A DNA stretch of 64,000 nt from Mobilicoccus caccae. Lineage in GTDB: Bacteria > Actinomycetota > Actinomycetes > Actinomycetales > Dermatophilaceae. Position 1 is the first letter of the stretch. The number at the start of each line of letters is the position of its first letter. The stretch is taken from positions 2,523,199-2,587,198 of the forward strand of contig NZ_BSUO01000001.1 in assembly GCF_030161635.1 (NCBI RefSeq), given 5' to 3'. The notes under the pieces were generated by a model. The model made no database searches, had not been told where the DNA came from, and saw only the letters and a list, made by a program, of their open reading frames with translations. Positions 16,472-26,709 of the stretch are shown piece after piece. The position numbers and the translations under genes are program-made.

Positions 16472-16707
16472 AGCTCGGGGACCTTGAGCTCCAGACGCAG
16501 CGGCTCGAAGTCGATGTCCATGTCGTCCTCCATGCTCAGACGCTCCACGACGTCGACGCCGTCCTCGCCCAGTCGGCGGTACTCATCGATCGAGAGCAGC
16601 ACGAACGCCGGCTCGCCACGATCCGTGATCACGACCGGCCCCCGGGCCGCCTCGCGCTTGGCCGCGCTGACGTCCCGGTTGAACTCGCGGGCGCTCATCG
16701 TCGTCAT
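16468..16707 (-). CDS. Phd/YefM-family antitoxin
   Basis: 79 aa from the ATG at 16707 (MTTMSAREFNRDVSAAKREA), the standard Phd N-terminus; a longer reading to 16764 would cross the operator. PVVITDRGEPAFVLLSIDEYRRL is the conserved DNA-binding strand-helix part; the acidic tail (MEDDMDIDFEPL) would wrap the toxin. A perfect palindrome sits directly upstream. Confidence 0.88.
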   Translation of the reverse strand: MTTMSAREFNRDVSAAKREAARGPVVITDRGEPAFVLLSIDEYRRLGEDGVDVVERLSMEDDMDIDFEPLRLELKVPEL

Positions 16708-16721
16708 GGGAACCGCCTTAA

Positions 16722-16737
16722 GTAGGTACGTACCTAC
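16722..16737. promoter_or_regulatory. Perfect 16-bp palindrome, antitoxin operator
   Basis: GTAGGTACGTACCTAC lies 14 nt upstream of the antitoxin start. Phd-type antitoxins bind such palindromes to autorepress, so this is the probable operator. Seen directly; function inferred from position. Confidence 0.65.
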
Positions 16738-16879
16738 ATTACGACTGCCCTGCGCCCGAGGCAAGGCGCTCCATGACGGCGTGCGAGCCCCTGCGCGCAG
16801 ACGTTGAAGCGATTACTCCACCGGGTTCTGTACAGGCCGAACATCAAGCAGACTGCACAACCCGTAGACGCCCGTCACT

Positions 16880-17371
16880 TCAGTTCTGCATCAAGTCCTT
16901 GAAGTAGCGTGCGACGGGCCATCGCTGGAAGCCGGCTGCCTCGTACGTTGCCCGGCTCGGGGCATGTCCCGAGTCACCACCCGTCTCGACCATCGCCATC
17001 CTGAGCCCGGCATCCCGAATTCGCTCGAAAGAGCGATCCATCAGAGCGGTAGCAATGCCTTGGCGCTGATGGTCAGGATCGACAGCGAGGACGTACACCT
17101 CACCCATGTCGTCTTCCGGATGCAATCGAGTGCACACCCAACCGACGACCTGGCTGTCGATCACCGCAACGTCGATGCGCCCGGCCTCTTCGTCAAGGAC
17201 CTCGGCCAGGTCCGCCTCCTGACGAATGCGCCAGCCGCGTGGATAGAAGCACTCGTACACGAACGAGGACACTTCGCTTTCCAGCGCCGAGAAGACGGGC
17301 TCCCAAGAACGCAGCGACAGAGCCAGAACGGTCACCTTGTCTTCACTCTGGTAGGGGCGGACCTCAGTCAC
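16880..17371 (-). CDS. GNAT-family N-acetyltransferase
   Basis: 163 aa. Acetyl-CoA-binding motif A is VYVLAVDPDHQRQGIATALMDRSF (RxxGxG/A type, split here as QRQGIA); the end AGFQRWPVARYFKDL is typical. Start ATG overlaps the stop of the HigA-like antitoxin gene by 4 nt, so it is the third gene of that operon. It could acetylate a small molecule or protein; a toxin role is possible but not shown. Confidence 0.82.
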   Translation of the reverse strand: MTEVRPYQSEDKVTVLALSLRSWEPVFSALESEVSSFVYECFYPRGWRIRQEADLAEVLDEEAGRIDVAVIDSQVVGWVCTRLHPEDDMGEVYVLAVDPDHQRQGIATALMDRSFERIRDAGLRMAMVETGGDSGHAPSRATYEAAGFQRWPVARYFKDLMQN

Positions 17372-17670
17372 GAGGCTGCCTGGATCGGCGAGATCGCCGC
17401 GACCTGCTCCGCGACTCGGTCCTCTGCGAGCTCCAATTCGTAGCGCGACTGCAAGTTGAGCCAGAACTGAGGCTCCACCCCGAAGTAGCGGCCCAAGCGC
17501 AGCGCCGTGTCAGCCGTGATCGCCCGCTTGCCGTGCACGATCTCGTTGACGCGGCGAGGCGGCACGCCGATGGACACGGCGAGCTTGTGCTGGGTGATAC
17601 CGAACCCCTCTATGAAGTCCTCCATGAGGATCTCGCCAGGATGAATCGGCGGATAGAGCTTCTCGGTCAT
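17368..17670 (-). CDS. higA: HigA-family antitoxin (XRE helix-turn-helix)
   Basis: 100 aa from the ATG at 17670 (MTEKLYPPIHPGEILMEDF), the hallmark HigA start. Helix-turn-helix ITQHKLAVSIGVPPRRVNEIVHGKR, then ITADTALRLGRYFG and FWLNLQSRYELE. Follows the toxin gene by 8 nt, the reversed order usual for higBA. Confidence 0.9.
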   Translation of the reverse strand: MTEKLYPPIHPGEILMEDFIEGFGITQHKLAVSIGVPPRRVNEIVHGKRAITADTALRLGRYFGVEPQFWLNLQSRYELELAEDRVAEQVAAISPIQAAS

Positions 17671-17678
17671 GGTGCACC

Positions 17679-17960
17679 TCAGTGGTAGTCCTCGATGATC
17701 ACGTTCGCTAGGCCCGCGTCGGTCCACACGAAGCAGATACGCCATTGGTCGTTGACCCGGATGCCGTGTTGGCCTTTCCGGTCACCCTTCAGTGCTTCGA
17801 GCCGGTTTCCTGGCGGAACCCGAAGCGAGTTGAGCGAGGTCGCAGCATCCAGTTGGCGCAGTTTCCTGTTCGCCGCCTTGTGGATCCGTGGATCGATTCT
17901 TCGCGCCGATTCACGAAGCCAGACCAGTTCCGTGTCACGGTCGCCGAAGGATCGAATCAC
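17679..17960 (-). CDS. higB: HigB-family (RelE-like) toxin
   Basis: 93 aa, GTG start. Motifs LRVPPGNRLEALKGDRKGQHGIRVNDQWRICFVW are split by the catalytic basic residues expected of HigB ribosome-dependent mRNA interferases; the C-terminus is VIIEDYH, exactly as in the family. First gene of a higB-higA-GNAT operon. Confidence 0.9.
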   Translation of the reverse strand: MIRSFGDRDTELVWLRESARRIDPRIHKAANRKLRQLDAATSLNSLRVPPGNRLEALKGDRKGQHGIRVNDQWRICFVWTDAGLANVIIEDYH

Positions 17961-18000
17961 GCGTCCAGCGTCTCATCCATAACGCAAGACGTCAATAACG

Positions 18001-19079
<1,079 letters not shown>

Positions 19080-19091
19080 GAGTCCAGGAGT

Positions 19092-19958
19092 CTACCGGTC
19101 GCCCGCCGCGGCGATGACCGGCCCGGACTCGGGGATGCGCACGCTGCACAACTGACGGGACTGGGCCACGAGACGCCCGGTGGAGTCCCAGATCCAGGCG
19201 TCCTCCTCCAGCAGGCCGCCGGTAAGGGTGTGCGAGCGGGTCTGCATGCGCAGCCGGCCCGGAGCGGGGCGACCGCGCACGTGCCCACTGAACTCCAACG
19301 TCGGCGCCCAGCCACCGATCCCGAGGTCGAAGGACGTCGGCGGCATCGCGTCGAGGAAGAACAGCAGCGCGACGGGGTCCGGTACGCGGCCGTCGGCGAA
19401 ACCGATCCACCCGCGCATCTCCCCACGCCCCGAGGGTCGGCCCGCCGCCCACCCGGCGGTCGCCGGGTCCAGGCGCAGGTCGAGCCGGTGCATGAGGGGC
19501 GGCGCGTCGGGCCCCTTCCCACGCGCCGTGGCGGTGGCGATGCAGTCGTCGGGGTCGGGCAGGTCCGGCGGCTCGATCGAGCGATGCACCTGGTCGGACG
19601 CCGCGAGATCGCCGTAGGTGGCGAGCGCCCGCAGCCGCTCGACGGGCACGCCGTCGGCGCCGGTCTGGGTCAACACGGCCTGCCCGGTGGAGAACGTCCG
19701 TCCCCGGCGCAGCGCGTCCGCGGCGACGGCGATGTCACCGGGCGCACCGGCCGACAGGAAGTAGGCGCTGAGGGCCAGCGGGTCGCTGTGGGGCACCTCA
19801 CCGGAGCCGAGCACCTCACGCAGGCCCGCCGCTGCGAGCGCCATGAGGACACCGCCGTTCACGGCCGGACCGATGGCCCAGGCCCCGTCGAGCCTGCCGG
19901 TGAAACTGCCGGGGTCCTCGGCGCTCAGCGCCATCGCCTGGTCGAACTCGAAAGTCAT
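19092..19958 (-). CDS. Acyl-CoA thioesterase-like protein (double hotdog)
   Basis: 288 aa. First hotdog: FTGRLDGAWAIGPAVNGGVLMALAAAGLRE and SAYFLSAGAPGDIAV; second: PVALLFFLDAMPPTSFDLG, WAPTLEFSGHVRGRPAPG and AWIWDSTGRLVAQSRQL, each with the RTFSTGQA or LVAQSRQL strands of TesB-like thioesterases. Substrate unknown. It starts 13 nt upstream of the ychF gene and may be cotranscribed with it, as the first gene. Confidence 0.75.
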   Translation of the reverse strand: MTFEFDQAMALSAEDPGSFTGRLDGAWAIGPAVNGGVLMALAAAGLREVLGSGEVPHSDPLALSAYFLSAGAPGDIAVAADALRRGRTFSTGQAVLTQTGADGVPVERLRALATYGDLAASDQVHRSIEPPDLPDPDDCIATATARGKGPDAPPLMHRLDLRLDPATAGWAAGRPSGRGEMRGWIGFADGRVPDPVALLFFLDAMPPTSFDLGIGGWAPTLEFSGHVRGRPAPGRLRMQTRSHTLTGGLLEEDAWIWDSTGRLVAQSRQLCSVRIPESGPVIAAAGDR

Positions 19959-20270
19959 GACGTCCGTCTATCAGATGGACGACCGCGGCGACACTCCGAC
20001 CACGCGTTCTGCGCCGACGTGCCGATGTCGCCCGGCATTCCACGCGCGATGTTCTGCGGTCGTCACGGGCCGTTCGGCGTGACGACATCGCAGAACGCAC
20101 CGAAACGGTGGTGATGGCGACCGTTTCGATGCGTTCTGCGATGTGCTTGTTTGCGAGGCCTTCGGAGGTAACGAACTCGCTGTAGGCGTCCACCTGGTGG
20201 GCGAAGACCTTGACCTGAAGACGGCGTGTCTGCGCGAAGGGTTGTCGGTGGGGGCTGTCACGGTGCGGTC
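19959..20270. other. 312-bp divergent gap dominated by inverted repeats
   Basis: Between the thioesterase and rmuC, transcribed away from each other. Holds the palindrome cluster at 20051-20144; I see no coding pattern or confident promoter boxes in the remainder. Confidence 0.6.
20051..20144. repeat. Nested inverted repeats (alternative hairpins)
   Basis: The block GTTCTGCG (20051-20058) can pair with CGCAGAAC (20089-20096), enclosing TCGTCACG/CGTGACGA; alternatively the same CGCAGAAC region (20085-20108) pairs with 20121-20144 over 24 bp with one mismatch. The two structures are mutually exclusive. A shorter related sequence (GACGACCGTTTCGGTG) occurs at about 13636. Confidence 0.6.
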
Positions 20271-21482
20271 ATGGACCTCTCGCATGTGGCCGTGCTCCTC
20301 ATCGGCCTGATCCTCGGTCTCCTGCTCGGAGCCGTGCTCACCTGGGCGATGGCGCGCGGCCGGTACGCCGCTCCGCTGGCCGCCGCCGGCGCCGAACGCG
20401 ACGCCCTGGCGCAGCGCGTCACCGAACTCCGCCACCACGGTGAGGACGAGGAGGCCGTCATGGCTGCCCTGGCGCCCCTCACCAGCGCCCTGGCGCGGGT
20501 CGAGCGCCAGGTGGGCGTCCTCGAACGGGATCGGGTGGAGCAATTCGGGCAGCTCGGTGAACGACTCGGCGAGGTCGCCCGTACCACCCGGCGTCTGCAC
20601 GAGGAGACCAGCACGCTGGCAGGGTCGCTCAACTCCTCGACCACGCGGGGAGTCTGGGGCGAGACCCAGTTGCGGCGCATCCTCGAGCACGCCGGCCTGC
20701 TCAACCGCTGCGACTTCGACGAGCAGGTCGCGGCCACCACCCGTCATGACCAGGCCGTCAGACCCGACGTGGTGGTCCGGCTCCCGGGCGGCAAGACGCT
20801 CGTCATCGACGCCAAGGCGCCCCTCACGGCGTTCCTCACCGCTCAGGGCGATGTCGAGGACGACGAACGCCGACGCCTGCTCGCCGCCCACGCCGCGTCC
20901 TTGCGGGGGCATGTCGATGCCCTGGCCAAGAAGGAGTACTGGAGCGGTTTCGCGACGACGCCGCAGATGGTCGTGTGCTTCGTCCCCTCCGACGCCACCC
21001 TGGCCGCAGCCATCGACGCCGACCCCGAGCTGTACGACCACGCGATGCGTCGGCGGATCGTCCTAGCTTCTCCCGCAACGCTGCTCACGCTCCTGCGCAC
21101 GGTCGCGTTCACCTGGCAGCAGGAATCCCTCACCGAGAACGCCCGGGAGCTCCTGGAGCTGGGGCGCGACCTCTACGCCCGCCTCGGCACGTTGGGCGGC
21201 CACGTCTCGAAGATGGGCGCGTCGCTGCGGCGCAGCGTCGAGACCTACAACGGGATGGTCGGCGCGCTCGAATCACGGGTCCTCGTGACGGCCCGCCGGA
21301 TGCACGACCTCGGCCTCACCCACGACGAGCCCCCGACCCTGCCGGTGGTCGACATCGCACCGCGCCCGCTCACGTCGGCCGAACTGCTCGATCACGTCGA
21401 CGACGGACCGCAGCGCCGCGACGACGTGACCATCGACGCCGAACGCAGCACCGGCACGCGACGGCGCACAAACAGCGCCTGA
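20271..21482 (+). CDS. rmuC: DNA recombination protein RmuC
   Basis: 403 aa from the ATG at 20271 (MDLSHVAVLLIGLILGLLLG, an N-terminal membrane anchor). A coiled-coil stretch (ERDALAQRVTELR to LHEETSTLAGSL) precedes the RmuC nuclease-like core: TRGVWGETQLRRILEHAGL, RPDVVVRLPGGKTLVIDAKAPL, YWSGFATTPQMVVCFVPSD, ASPATLLTLLRTVAFTWQQE. RmuC limits inversions and rearrangements at repeats in E. coli. Monocistronic here. Confidence 0.9.
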   Translation: MDLSHVAVLLIGLILGLLLGAVLTWAMARGRYAAPLAAAGAERDALAQRVTELRHHGEDEEAVMAALAPLTSALARVERQVGVLERDRVEQFGQLGERLGEVARTTRRLHEETSTLAGSLNSSTTRGVWGETQLRRILEHAGLLNRCDFDEQVAATTRHDQAVRPDVVVRLPGGKTLVIDAKAPLTAFLTAQGDVEDDERRRLLAAHAASLRGHVDALAKKEYWSGFATTPQMVVCFVPSDATLAAAIDADPELYDHAMRRRIVLASPATLLTLLRTVAFTWQQESLTENARELLELGRDLYARLGTLGGHVSKMGASLRRSVETYNGMVGALESRVLVTARRMHDLGLTHDEPPTLPVVDIAPRPLTSAELLDHVDDGPQRRDDVTIDAERSTGTRRRTNSA

Positions 21483-21535
21483 GTCCTCGGCCATGCCGGC
21501 GCGCGACTCAGGGCCGCACGACGGGGCGTGGCTGC

Positions 21536-22548
21536 TCAGCGCAGGGAGGCTCCGGCGTCGCTCTTGACCTTGCTGTCGTAGGCGATGCCGCGGGCCTTGA
21601 GGTCCTTGCGCAGGTCGGCGGGCAGGGCGAAGAGCAGGCTCTCCTGGGCCGCGATCACGGGCTCGACGTCGCCGTAGCCGTGCTCGGCCAGGTAGGCGAG
21701 GACGTCGTTGACGAGGATCTCAGGCACGGACGCGCCGCTGGTGACGCCGACGGTGGTGACACCCTCCAGCCAGGCGTCGTCGATCTCGTCGGCGTAGTCG
21801 ACCAGGTACCCGGTCTTCGCGCCGTTCTCGACGGCCACCTCGACCAGGCGCACCGAGTTGGAGGAGTTGCGCGAGCCGACGACGAGCATGAGGTCGATCT
21901 TCGGCGCCATCTGTCGCACGGCGAGCTGCCGGTTCTGCGTGGCGTAGCAGATGTCGTCGCTCGGCGGATCCTGCAGGTGGGGAAAACGCTCGCGCAGGCG
22001 GCGGACGGTCTCCATCGTCTCGTCGACCGACAGGGTGGTCTGGGAGAGCCACACGACCTTGTCGGGGTCGCGGACCTGCACGTTCTCGACGTCGTCCGGT
22101 CCGTCGACGAGCGTGATGTGCTCGGGAGCCTCACCGGCGGTACCGATGACCTCCTCGTGTCCCTCGTGACCGATGAGGAGGATGTCGAAGTCGTCGCCGG
22201 CGAACCGCTGGGCCTCGCGGTGCACCTTGGTGACCAGCGGGCACGTCGCGTCGATGGCCTTGAGGGAGCGCGCCTGCGCCTCCTCGTGCACGACGGGCGC
22301 GACACCGTGGGCGGAGAACACGACGGTGGCACCTTCGGGTACCTCGTCGGTCTCCTCGACGAACACCGCTCCGCGCCGCTCGAGGACGGCCACGACGTGC
22401 TTGTTGTGCACGATCTGCTTGCGCACGTACACGGGAGCCCCGTACAGCTCGAGCGCCTTCTCGACGGTGACCACGGCACGGTCGACACCGGCGCAGTATC
22501 CACGGGGGCGGCCAGGAGAACCTTCTTGTCGTCAGTCACGCGCCTCAT
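21536..22548 (-). CDS. ispH: 4-hydroxy-3-methylbut-2-enyl diphosphate reductase IspH (frameshifted)
   Basis: Last step of the MEP isoprenoid pathway, an Fe-S enzyme. Conserved cysteines lie in [11 protein letters not shown] and ICYATQNRQ, with the first in the N-terminal [10 protein letters not shown], which is reached only by adding one base to the G5 run at 22504-22508; as sequenced, the frame after LLAAP is wrong. Corrected length 337 aa. Start is ATG 22548 or GTG 22539 (VTDDKKVL). Divergent from xseA, as in many actinobacteria. Confidence 0.88.
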
Positions 22549-22727
22549 CCTACGAAAGAGCTCTGGGCGGCACCTGGACACCGCCCTCCCCGGCACCCGC
22601 GAGACAATGAGCGAGGGCGAGACAGCAGCGCACGCGATGCCGTCCTCAGACGTTGCCTGCTGCCTCGAGCGGGTCGAGTGAGCGTCGTGACCAGGGAATG
22701 TCGGAAGGCGCTGGCATACTGGCGCGG

Positions 22728-23965
22728 GTGAGTGAGCCCCTGCCGGAGAAGGCGGCCGAGACGTCCGCCGAGCGTCCGTGGCCGCTCCGTCTGCTGTCGA
22801 TGAAGATCTCCGAGTACGTCGACCGGATGTCGCCCGTCTGGGTGGAAGGTCAACTCGTCCAACTCAACCGGCGCCCCGGCTCGCGCACCTGCTTCGTCAC
22901 GCTGCGCGATGCCGACGTGGACATGTCGATGACGGTCACTGTGCCGATCGTCGTGCTCGACCGGATGCCGATGCGTGAGGGCAGCCGCGTCGTGGTCCAC
23001 GCCAAGCCGACGTTCTGGGGCAGGCGCGGCACCCTGCAGCTCGAGGCACGTGACATGCGCCCGGTCGGGGAGGGCGAACTCCTCGCCCGCCTGGAACACC
23101 TCAAGCGCGTCCTGACCGCCGAGGGACTGTTCGCCGCCGACCGCAAGCGCCCCCTGCCGTTCCTCCCCCGACGCGTTGGGTTGGTGTGCGGGCGGGCCAG
23201 CGCGGCGATGCGCGACGTACTCGACAACGCCCGGCGTCGTTGGCCCGCAGTGGAGTTCGAGGTCCGTGAGGTGCCGGTGCAGGGCACCGACGCCGTCGCC
23301 GCGGTCACGGGTGCGCTGCGGGAGCTCGACGCCGACCCGGCCGTCGACGTCATCGTCATCACCCGCGGCGGCGGGTCGTTCGAGGATCTCCTCCCCTTCA
23401 GCAACGAGTCTCTCGTGCGCGCGGTCTCCGAGGCGCGCACCCCGGTGGTCAGCGCCATCGGGCACGAGGTCGACACCCCCTGCTCGACTTCGTCGCCGAC
23501 GTGCGGGCCTCGACCCCCACCGACGCCGCCAAACGGATCGTGCCCGACGTCGAGGTCGAACGGGCCGGCATCGTGCAGGCGGCGACCCGGGCGCGCGCCG
23601 CGCTGGAGTCGAGGATCGCGTCCGAGCGCAGGCATCTGGCGATGCTGCGCGACCGCCCCGTGCTCACCGACCCGCACGCCACCCTGGCACCCCACCGCAC
23701 CGTGCTCGAGCAGCACCGCGACCGGGCCGAACGTGCGGTGCGGGCACGCCTGGACCGCGGGCGTCACCAGGTCGAGGCGTTGCAGGGGCAACTGCGGGCG
23801 CTCTCACCGCAGGGCACCCTCGACCGGGGGTATGCGATCGTCATGCACGCGGACGGCCGGATCGTCAGCGACAGGCAGGACGTGGATCCCCAGGAGGTCC
23901 TGCGGGTCCGCGTCGCACGAGGAGACTTCGGGGTCCGCCCCGTCACGAGGAAGGCGCGTTCATGA
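22728..23965 (+). CDS. xseA: Exodeoxyribonuclease VII large subunit (frameshifted)
   Basis: GTG start at 22728 ([11 protein letters not shown]). OB-fold N-terminus: [27 protein letters not shown]; catalytic domain: [47 protein letters not shown]. After that the frame is lost; [18 protein letters not shown] and the coiled-coil tail are in the next frame. One extra C at 23476-23480 repairs it to 412 aa. Works with XseB to degrade single-stranded DNA. Confidence 0.9.
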
Positions 23966-24246
23966 CCGAGCCCAGCGACCCGACCGACACCGTCGCCGAC
24001 GCCACCGAGATCTCCGGGATGCCCGAGATCTCCCGCATGTCCTACGAGCAGGCCCGTGACGCACTCGTCGAGACCGTCGCCCGGCTGGAGTCGGGTCGGA
24101 CCGACCTCGAGACGAGTGTCGCGTTGTGGGAGCGGGGCGAGGCCCTGGCCGCACACTGCACGGCGGCGCTCGACCGCGCCGAGGCCCGGTTGAGGCGGCC
24201 CGGTGCGGGGTCGTCGCAGGACGAGACCGAGACGGAGACGGACTGA
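23962..24246 (+). CDS. xseB: Exodeoxyribonuclease VII small subunit
   Basis: 94 aa. Conserved core [20 protein letters not shown] and [16 protein letters not shown], with an acidic tail. ATG overlaps the xseA stop (ATGA), so the two subunits are translationally coupled. Confidence 0.92.
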   Translation: MTEPSDPTDTVADATEISGMPEISRMSYEQARDALVETVARLESGRTDLETSVALWERGEALAAHCTAALDRAEARLRRPGAGSSQDETETETD

Positions 24247-24250
24247 GGTC

Positions 24251-24913
24251 TCAGCCCTGGTAGGGGCGCAGCGAGCCTACGACGGAGGCGAGCGTCCGGT
24301 CGTCGGCCAGGCCGGAGACCACGGTGGTCAATCCGCCCAGTTCACCGACGAGTGAACGACGTTCGGGGTCACCGCCGGTCGCGTAGGAGGTCCAGGAGGC
24401 GCCCGCGACGTCGACGGTGCCGCGCCGGGTGCCGCCGGAGACCGCGGCCTCGACCCAGGCCTGCTCGAGGCTGTCCTCACTGGAGGCGGGGATCTGCTGC
24501 ACCGCGACGAACACGGTGTCGTCGTCGGTGCGGTGATAGCCGGCGTACCAGGCCTTCGGCCCCTGTTCCGAGGCGCGGTAGCGCACGCTCGTCGCTTTCC
24601 ACGGGCGGCCGGGCTCACCGAGTTCGGGGATCCAGACGGTCAGTCCGTCGTCACGTTGCGCCTGCTGAGCCACCGGGACCACGTCGACCGGGGGCTGGTC
24701 CACGGCCTCGGGACGCGGCACGATCGAGTACAGGACGAGCACGACCGCGGCGACCGCCGCCATCGACAGCACGAGGCTGCGCCAGTTCCCGCGCGCCCGC
24801 GAGCGCGGCTGCGGGCGCTGGTCGACGTCGTCCGTCGGTCCCCCGGCAGGCTGGTCGGGAGTGTCCGAGGGCGCGGAGGGCGTCGATGACGTCATGGGGT
24901 CATTCTGTCCCAT
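24251..24913 (-). CDS. DUF4245 membrane-anchored protein
   Basis: 220 aa from the ATG at 24913, which has GAGG 7-8 nt upstream; an ATG at 24895 is the alternative. A Pro-rich cytoplasmic N-terminus, one membrane segment (LVLSMAAVAAVVLVLYSIV) and an extracellular domain with WKATSVRYRASE and WTSYATGG. DUF4245 proteins commonly neighbour xseAB/ispH/glpX in actinobacteria; function unknown. Converges on xseB with only 4 nt between stops. Confidence 0.75.
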   Translation of the reverse strand: MGQNDPMTSSTPSAPSDTPDQPAGGPTDDVDQRPQPRSRARGNWRSLVLSMAAVAAVVLVLYSIVPRPEAVDQPPVDVVPVAQQAQRDDGLTVWIPELGEPGRPWKATSVRYRASEQGPKAWYAGYHRTDDDTVFVAVQQIPASSEDSLEQAWVEAAVSGGTRRGTVDVAGASWTSYATGGDPERRSLVGELGGLTTVVSGLADDRTLASVVGSLRPYQG

Positions 24914-24941
24914 GAGCGACCTCGCTCCGCACGGCACCGGA

Positions 24942-25136
24942 TCAAGCGGCGAGAGCGGTGCGGACGGTGCGCAGGCGGACGCGGGGGCCTACGCCCGTGC
25001 GGGGCCGCCGGCGCCATGCCGCGGCGAGCTCGGGATCGCGGGCGGCGCGATCCGGGAGGGCTTCCAGGACGATCGGGCCGAGCGCGAGGACGGCGACGAG
25101 GAGGACTCCAACGAGGGCGGCTGCTGTGGTGAACAT
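24942..25136 (-). CDS. Small single-pass membrane protein (64 aa)
   Basis: Starts MFTTAAALVGVLLVAVLALG, a membrane helix, and ends with an Arg-rich tail (AAWRRRPRTGVGPRVRLRT). A GGGAGGGTGAGGA purine stretch precedes the ATG. Not assigned to a family; it could be cotranscribed with the DUF4245 gene 28 nt downstream. Confidence 0.5.
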   Translation of the reverse strand: MFTTAAALVGVLLVAVLALGPIVLEALPDRAARDPELAAAWRRRPRTGVGPRVRLRTVRTALAA

Positions 25137-25314
25137 GTCCTCACCCTCCCGCGGCCACCCCTCAGCGCACATCGTCCCCCGAGATGAACCCGCGCTCCCC
25201 CCTCCTGCCCAGGGATGAGGCTTCTCCTCCTTCTCCAGGCGGAGGCACACTCGCGACCGGCCCCGGCGGTCGATCCCGCGTCGGCGGTGGCCGGAGTCGG
25301 CGGCGCCGGACAGC

Positions 25315-25352
25315 GTGAGGGGCCGGGAAGGCGTTGCTCCCCGGCCCCTCAC
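25315..25352. terminator. Terminator of the sugar ABC operon
   Basis: 13-bp perfect arms (GTGAGGGGCCGGG and its complement) around a 12-nt loop, starting 9 nt past the stop of the ATPase gene in the direction of transcription. Confidence 0.8.
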
Positions 25353-25361
25353 GCCTGAGAC

Positions 25362-26678
25362 TCAGGCCTGCGTGGATCCTCCGCGTGCCTCGCGGTCGGC
25401 GGCGTCGCGGCCCTCGCGGGCGTTGCCGCCCTCGCCGCCCTCGCGCTGACGTGCACGCTCGAGCGCCCGGCGGCGATCCTCCTCGGACTGACGCCCGATC
25501 TCGGCCGCCCGCTCCTCGTCGCGCGTGTAGCAGTGGCCCGACTCCGGGTCGAACACATGCATGAGGCGGGGGTCGAAGTACAGGTCCGCTTCCTCGCCCT
25601 CGCGGATGCGGGAACGCCCGTCGAGGTTGACGACCATCTGCGGGCGCATGCCCTCGCCGTCGAGGTCGCGGTCGAGCTCGTCGAGCTTGGCCTGCACCGC
25701 CGCGTCGGTCTCGTACGGGATGTAGGCGTACTGCTCGTTGCCCAGCCACTCCGTCTGGTCGACGGGAGCCCGGAAGCGGACGGCGTCGCGCGGTGCGTCG
25801 TCGCCGAGGCTCGCGTCCTTGAAGTACTCCGGCCGGATGCCGACCACGACGAGGTCGCGGTCGCGCACCTGCTCGGCGAGTTCGGAGCCGATGGGGACGT
25901 CGACGAACGGCAGGGACAGGGTGTTGCCCTGCACCCGCGCCGGGAGGAAGTTCATCGGCGGCGTGCCGATGAACCCGGCGACGAACAGGTTGACCGGCTG
26001 TTCGTACAGCTCACGTGGGCTGGCGCACTGCTGCAGGACGCCCTTCTTCAGCACCGCGACCCGGTCGCCGAGCGTCATGGCCTCGGTCTGGTCGTGGGTG
26101 ACGTAGACCGTCGTGATGCCCATGCGCCGCTGCATGCGCGCGATCTCGGTACGCATCTGGCCGCGCAGCTTCGCGTCGAGGTTGGACAGCGGCTCGTCGA
26201 AGAGGAACGCGTCGGCGTCACGCACGATGGCGCGACCCATCGCCACACGCTGACGCTGACCACCGGAGAGGTTTCCGGGCTTGCGCTCGAGGTGGTCGTC
26301 GAGTTCGAGCATGGAGCTCGCTGCATTCACCTTGCGGCGGATCTCCTCGTCGCTGTGCTTCTTCTTGTCCAGGCGCAGCGGGAAGGCGATGTTCTCGAAC
26401 ACCGACAGGTGCGGGTAGAGGGCATAGTTCTGGAACACCATGGCGAGGTTGCGCTGACGCGGCGCCAGGTCGTTGACGCGCTTGCCGTCGATCATCATGT
26501 CGCCGGAGGTGATGTCCTCCAGACCGACGATCATGCGCAGCAGCGTGGACTTTCCGCACCCCGACGGGCCGACGAAGATCATGAACTCGCCGTCGGCGAT
26601 GTCCAGGGACACGTCGTTGACCGCCGGGAATCCGTCGCCGTACTTCTTGACGATGTTGTTGAGCTGGATCTGGGACAT
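25362..26678 (-). CDS. Sugar ABC transporter ATP-binding protein (MalK/UgpC/MsmX type)
   Basis: 438 aa from the ATG at 26678, with AAGGAG 8 nt upstream. Walker A GPSGCGKST, signature LSGGQRQRVAMGRA, Walker B FLFDEPLSNLD and switch His in VYVTHDQTEAMT are all present; the C-terminal OB/TOBE regulatory domain follows (VVVGIRPEYF). The last 60 or so residues are an unusual charged low-complexity tail rich in Glu, Arg and Gly. Last gene of the operon; probably energises the two permeases upstream. Confidence 0.9.
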   Translation of the reverse strand: MSQIQLNNIVKKYGDGFPAVNDVSLDIADGEFMIFVGPSGCGKSTLLRMIVGLEDITSGDMMIDGKRVNDLAPRQRNLAMVFQNYALYPHLSVFENIAFPLRLDKKKHSDEEIRRKVNAASSMLELDDHLERKPGNLSGGQRQRVAMGRAIVRDADAFLFDEPLSNLDAKLRGQMRTEIARMQRRMGITTVYVTHDQTEAMTLGDRVAVLKKGVLQQCASPRELYEQPVNLFVAGFIGTPPMNFLPARVQGNTLSLPFVDVPIGSELAEQVRDRDLVVVGIRPEYFKDASLGDDAPRDAVRFRAPVDQTEWLGNEQYAYIPYETDAAVQAKLDELDRDLDGEGMRPQMVVNLDGRSRIREGEEADLYFDPRLMHVFDPESGHCYTRDEERAAEIGRQSEEDRRRALERARQREGGEGGNAREGRDAADREARGGSTQA

Positions 26679-26709
26679 GAATGAGTCTCCTTGAACGTTG
26701 CGGCGGGCC

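Noticed and set aside
19816..20193. A minus-strand frame across the gap before rmuC, beginning MDAYSEFVTSEGL
   Set aside because: It runs through the inverted repeats and then into the thioesterase in a wrong frame. No ribosome site or homology pattern.
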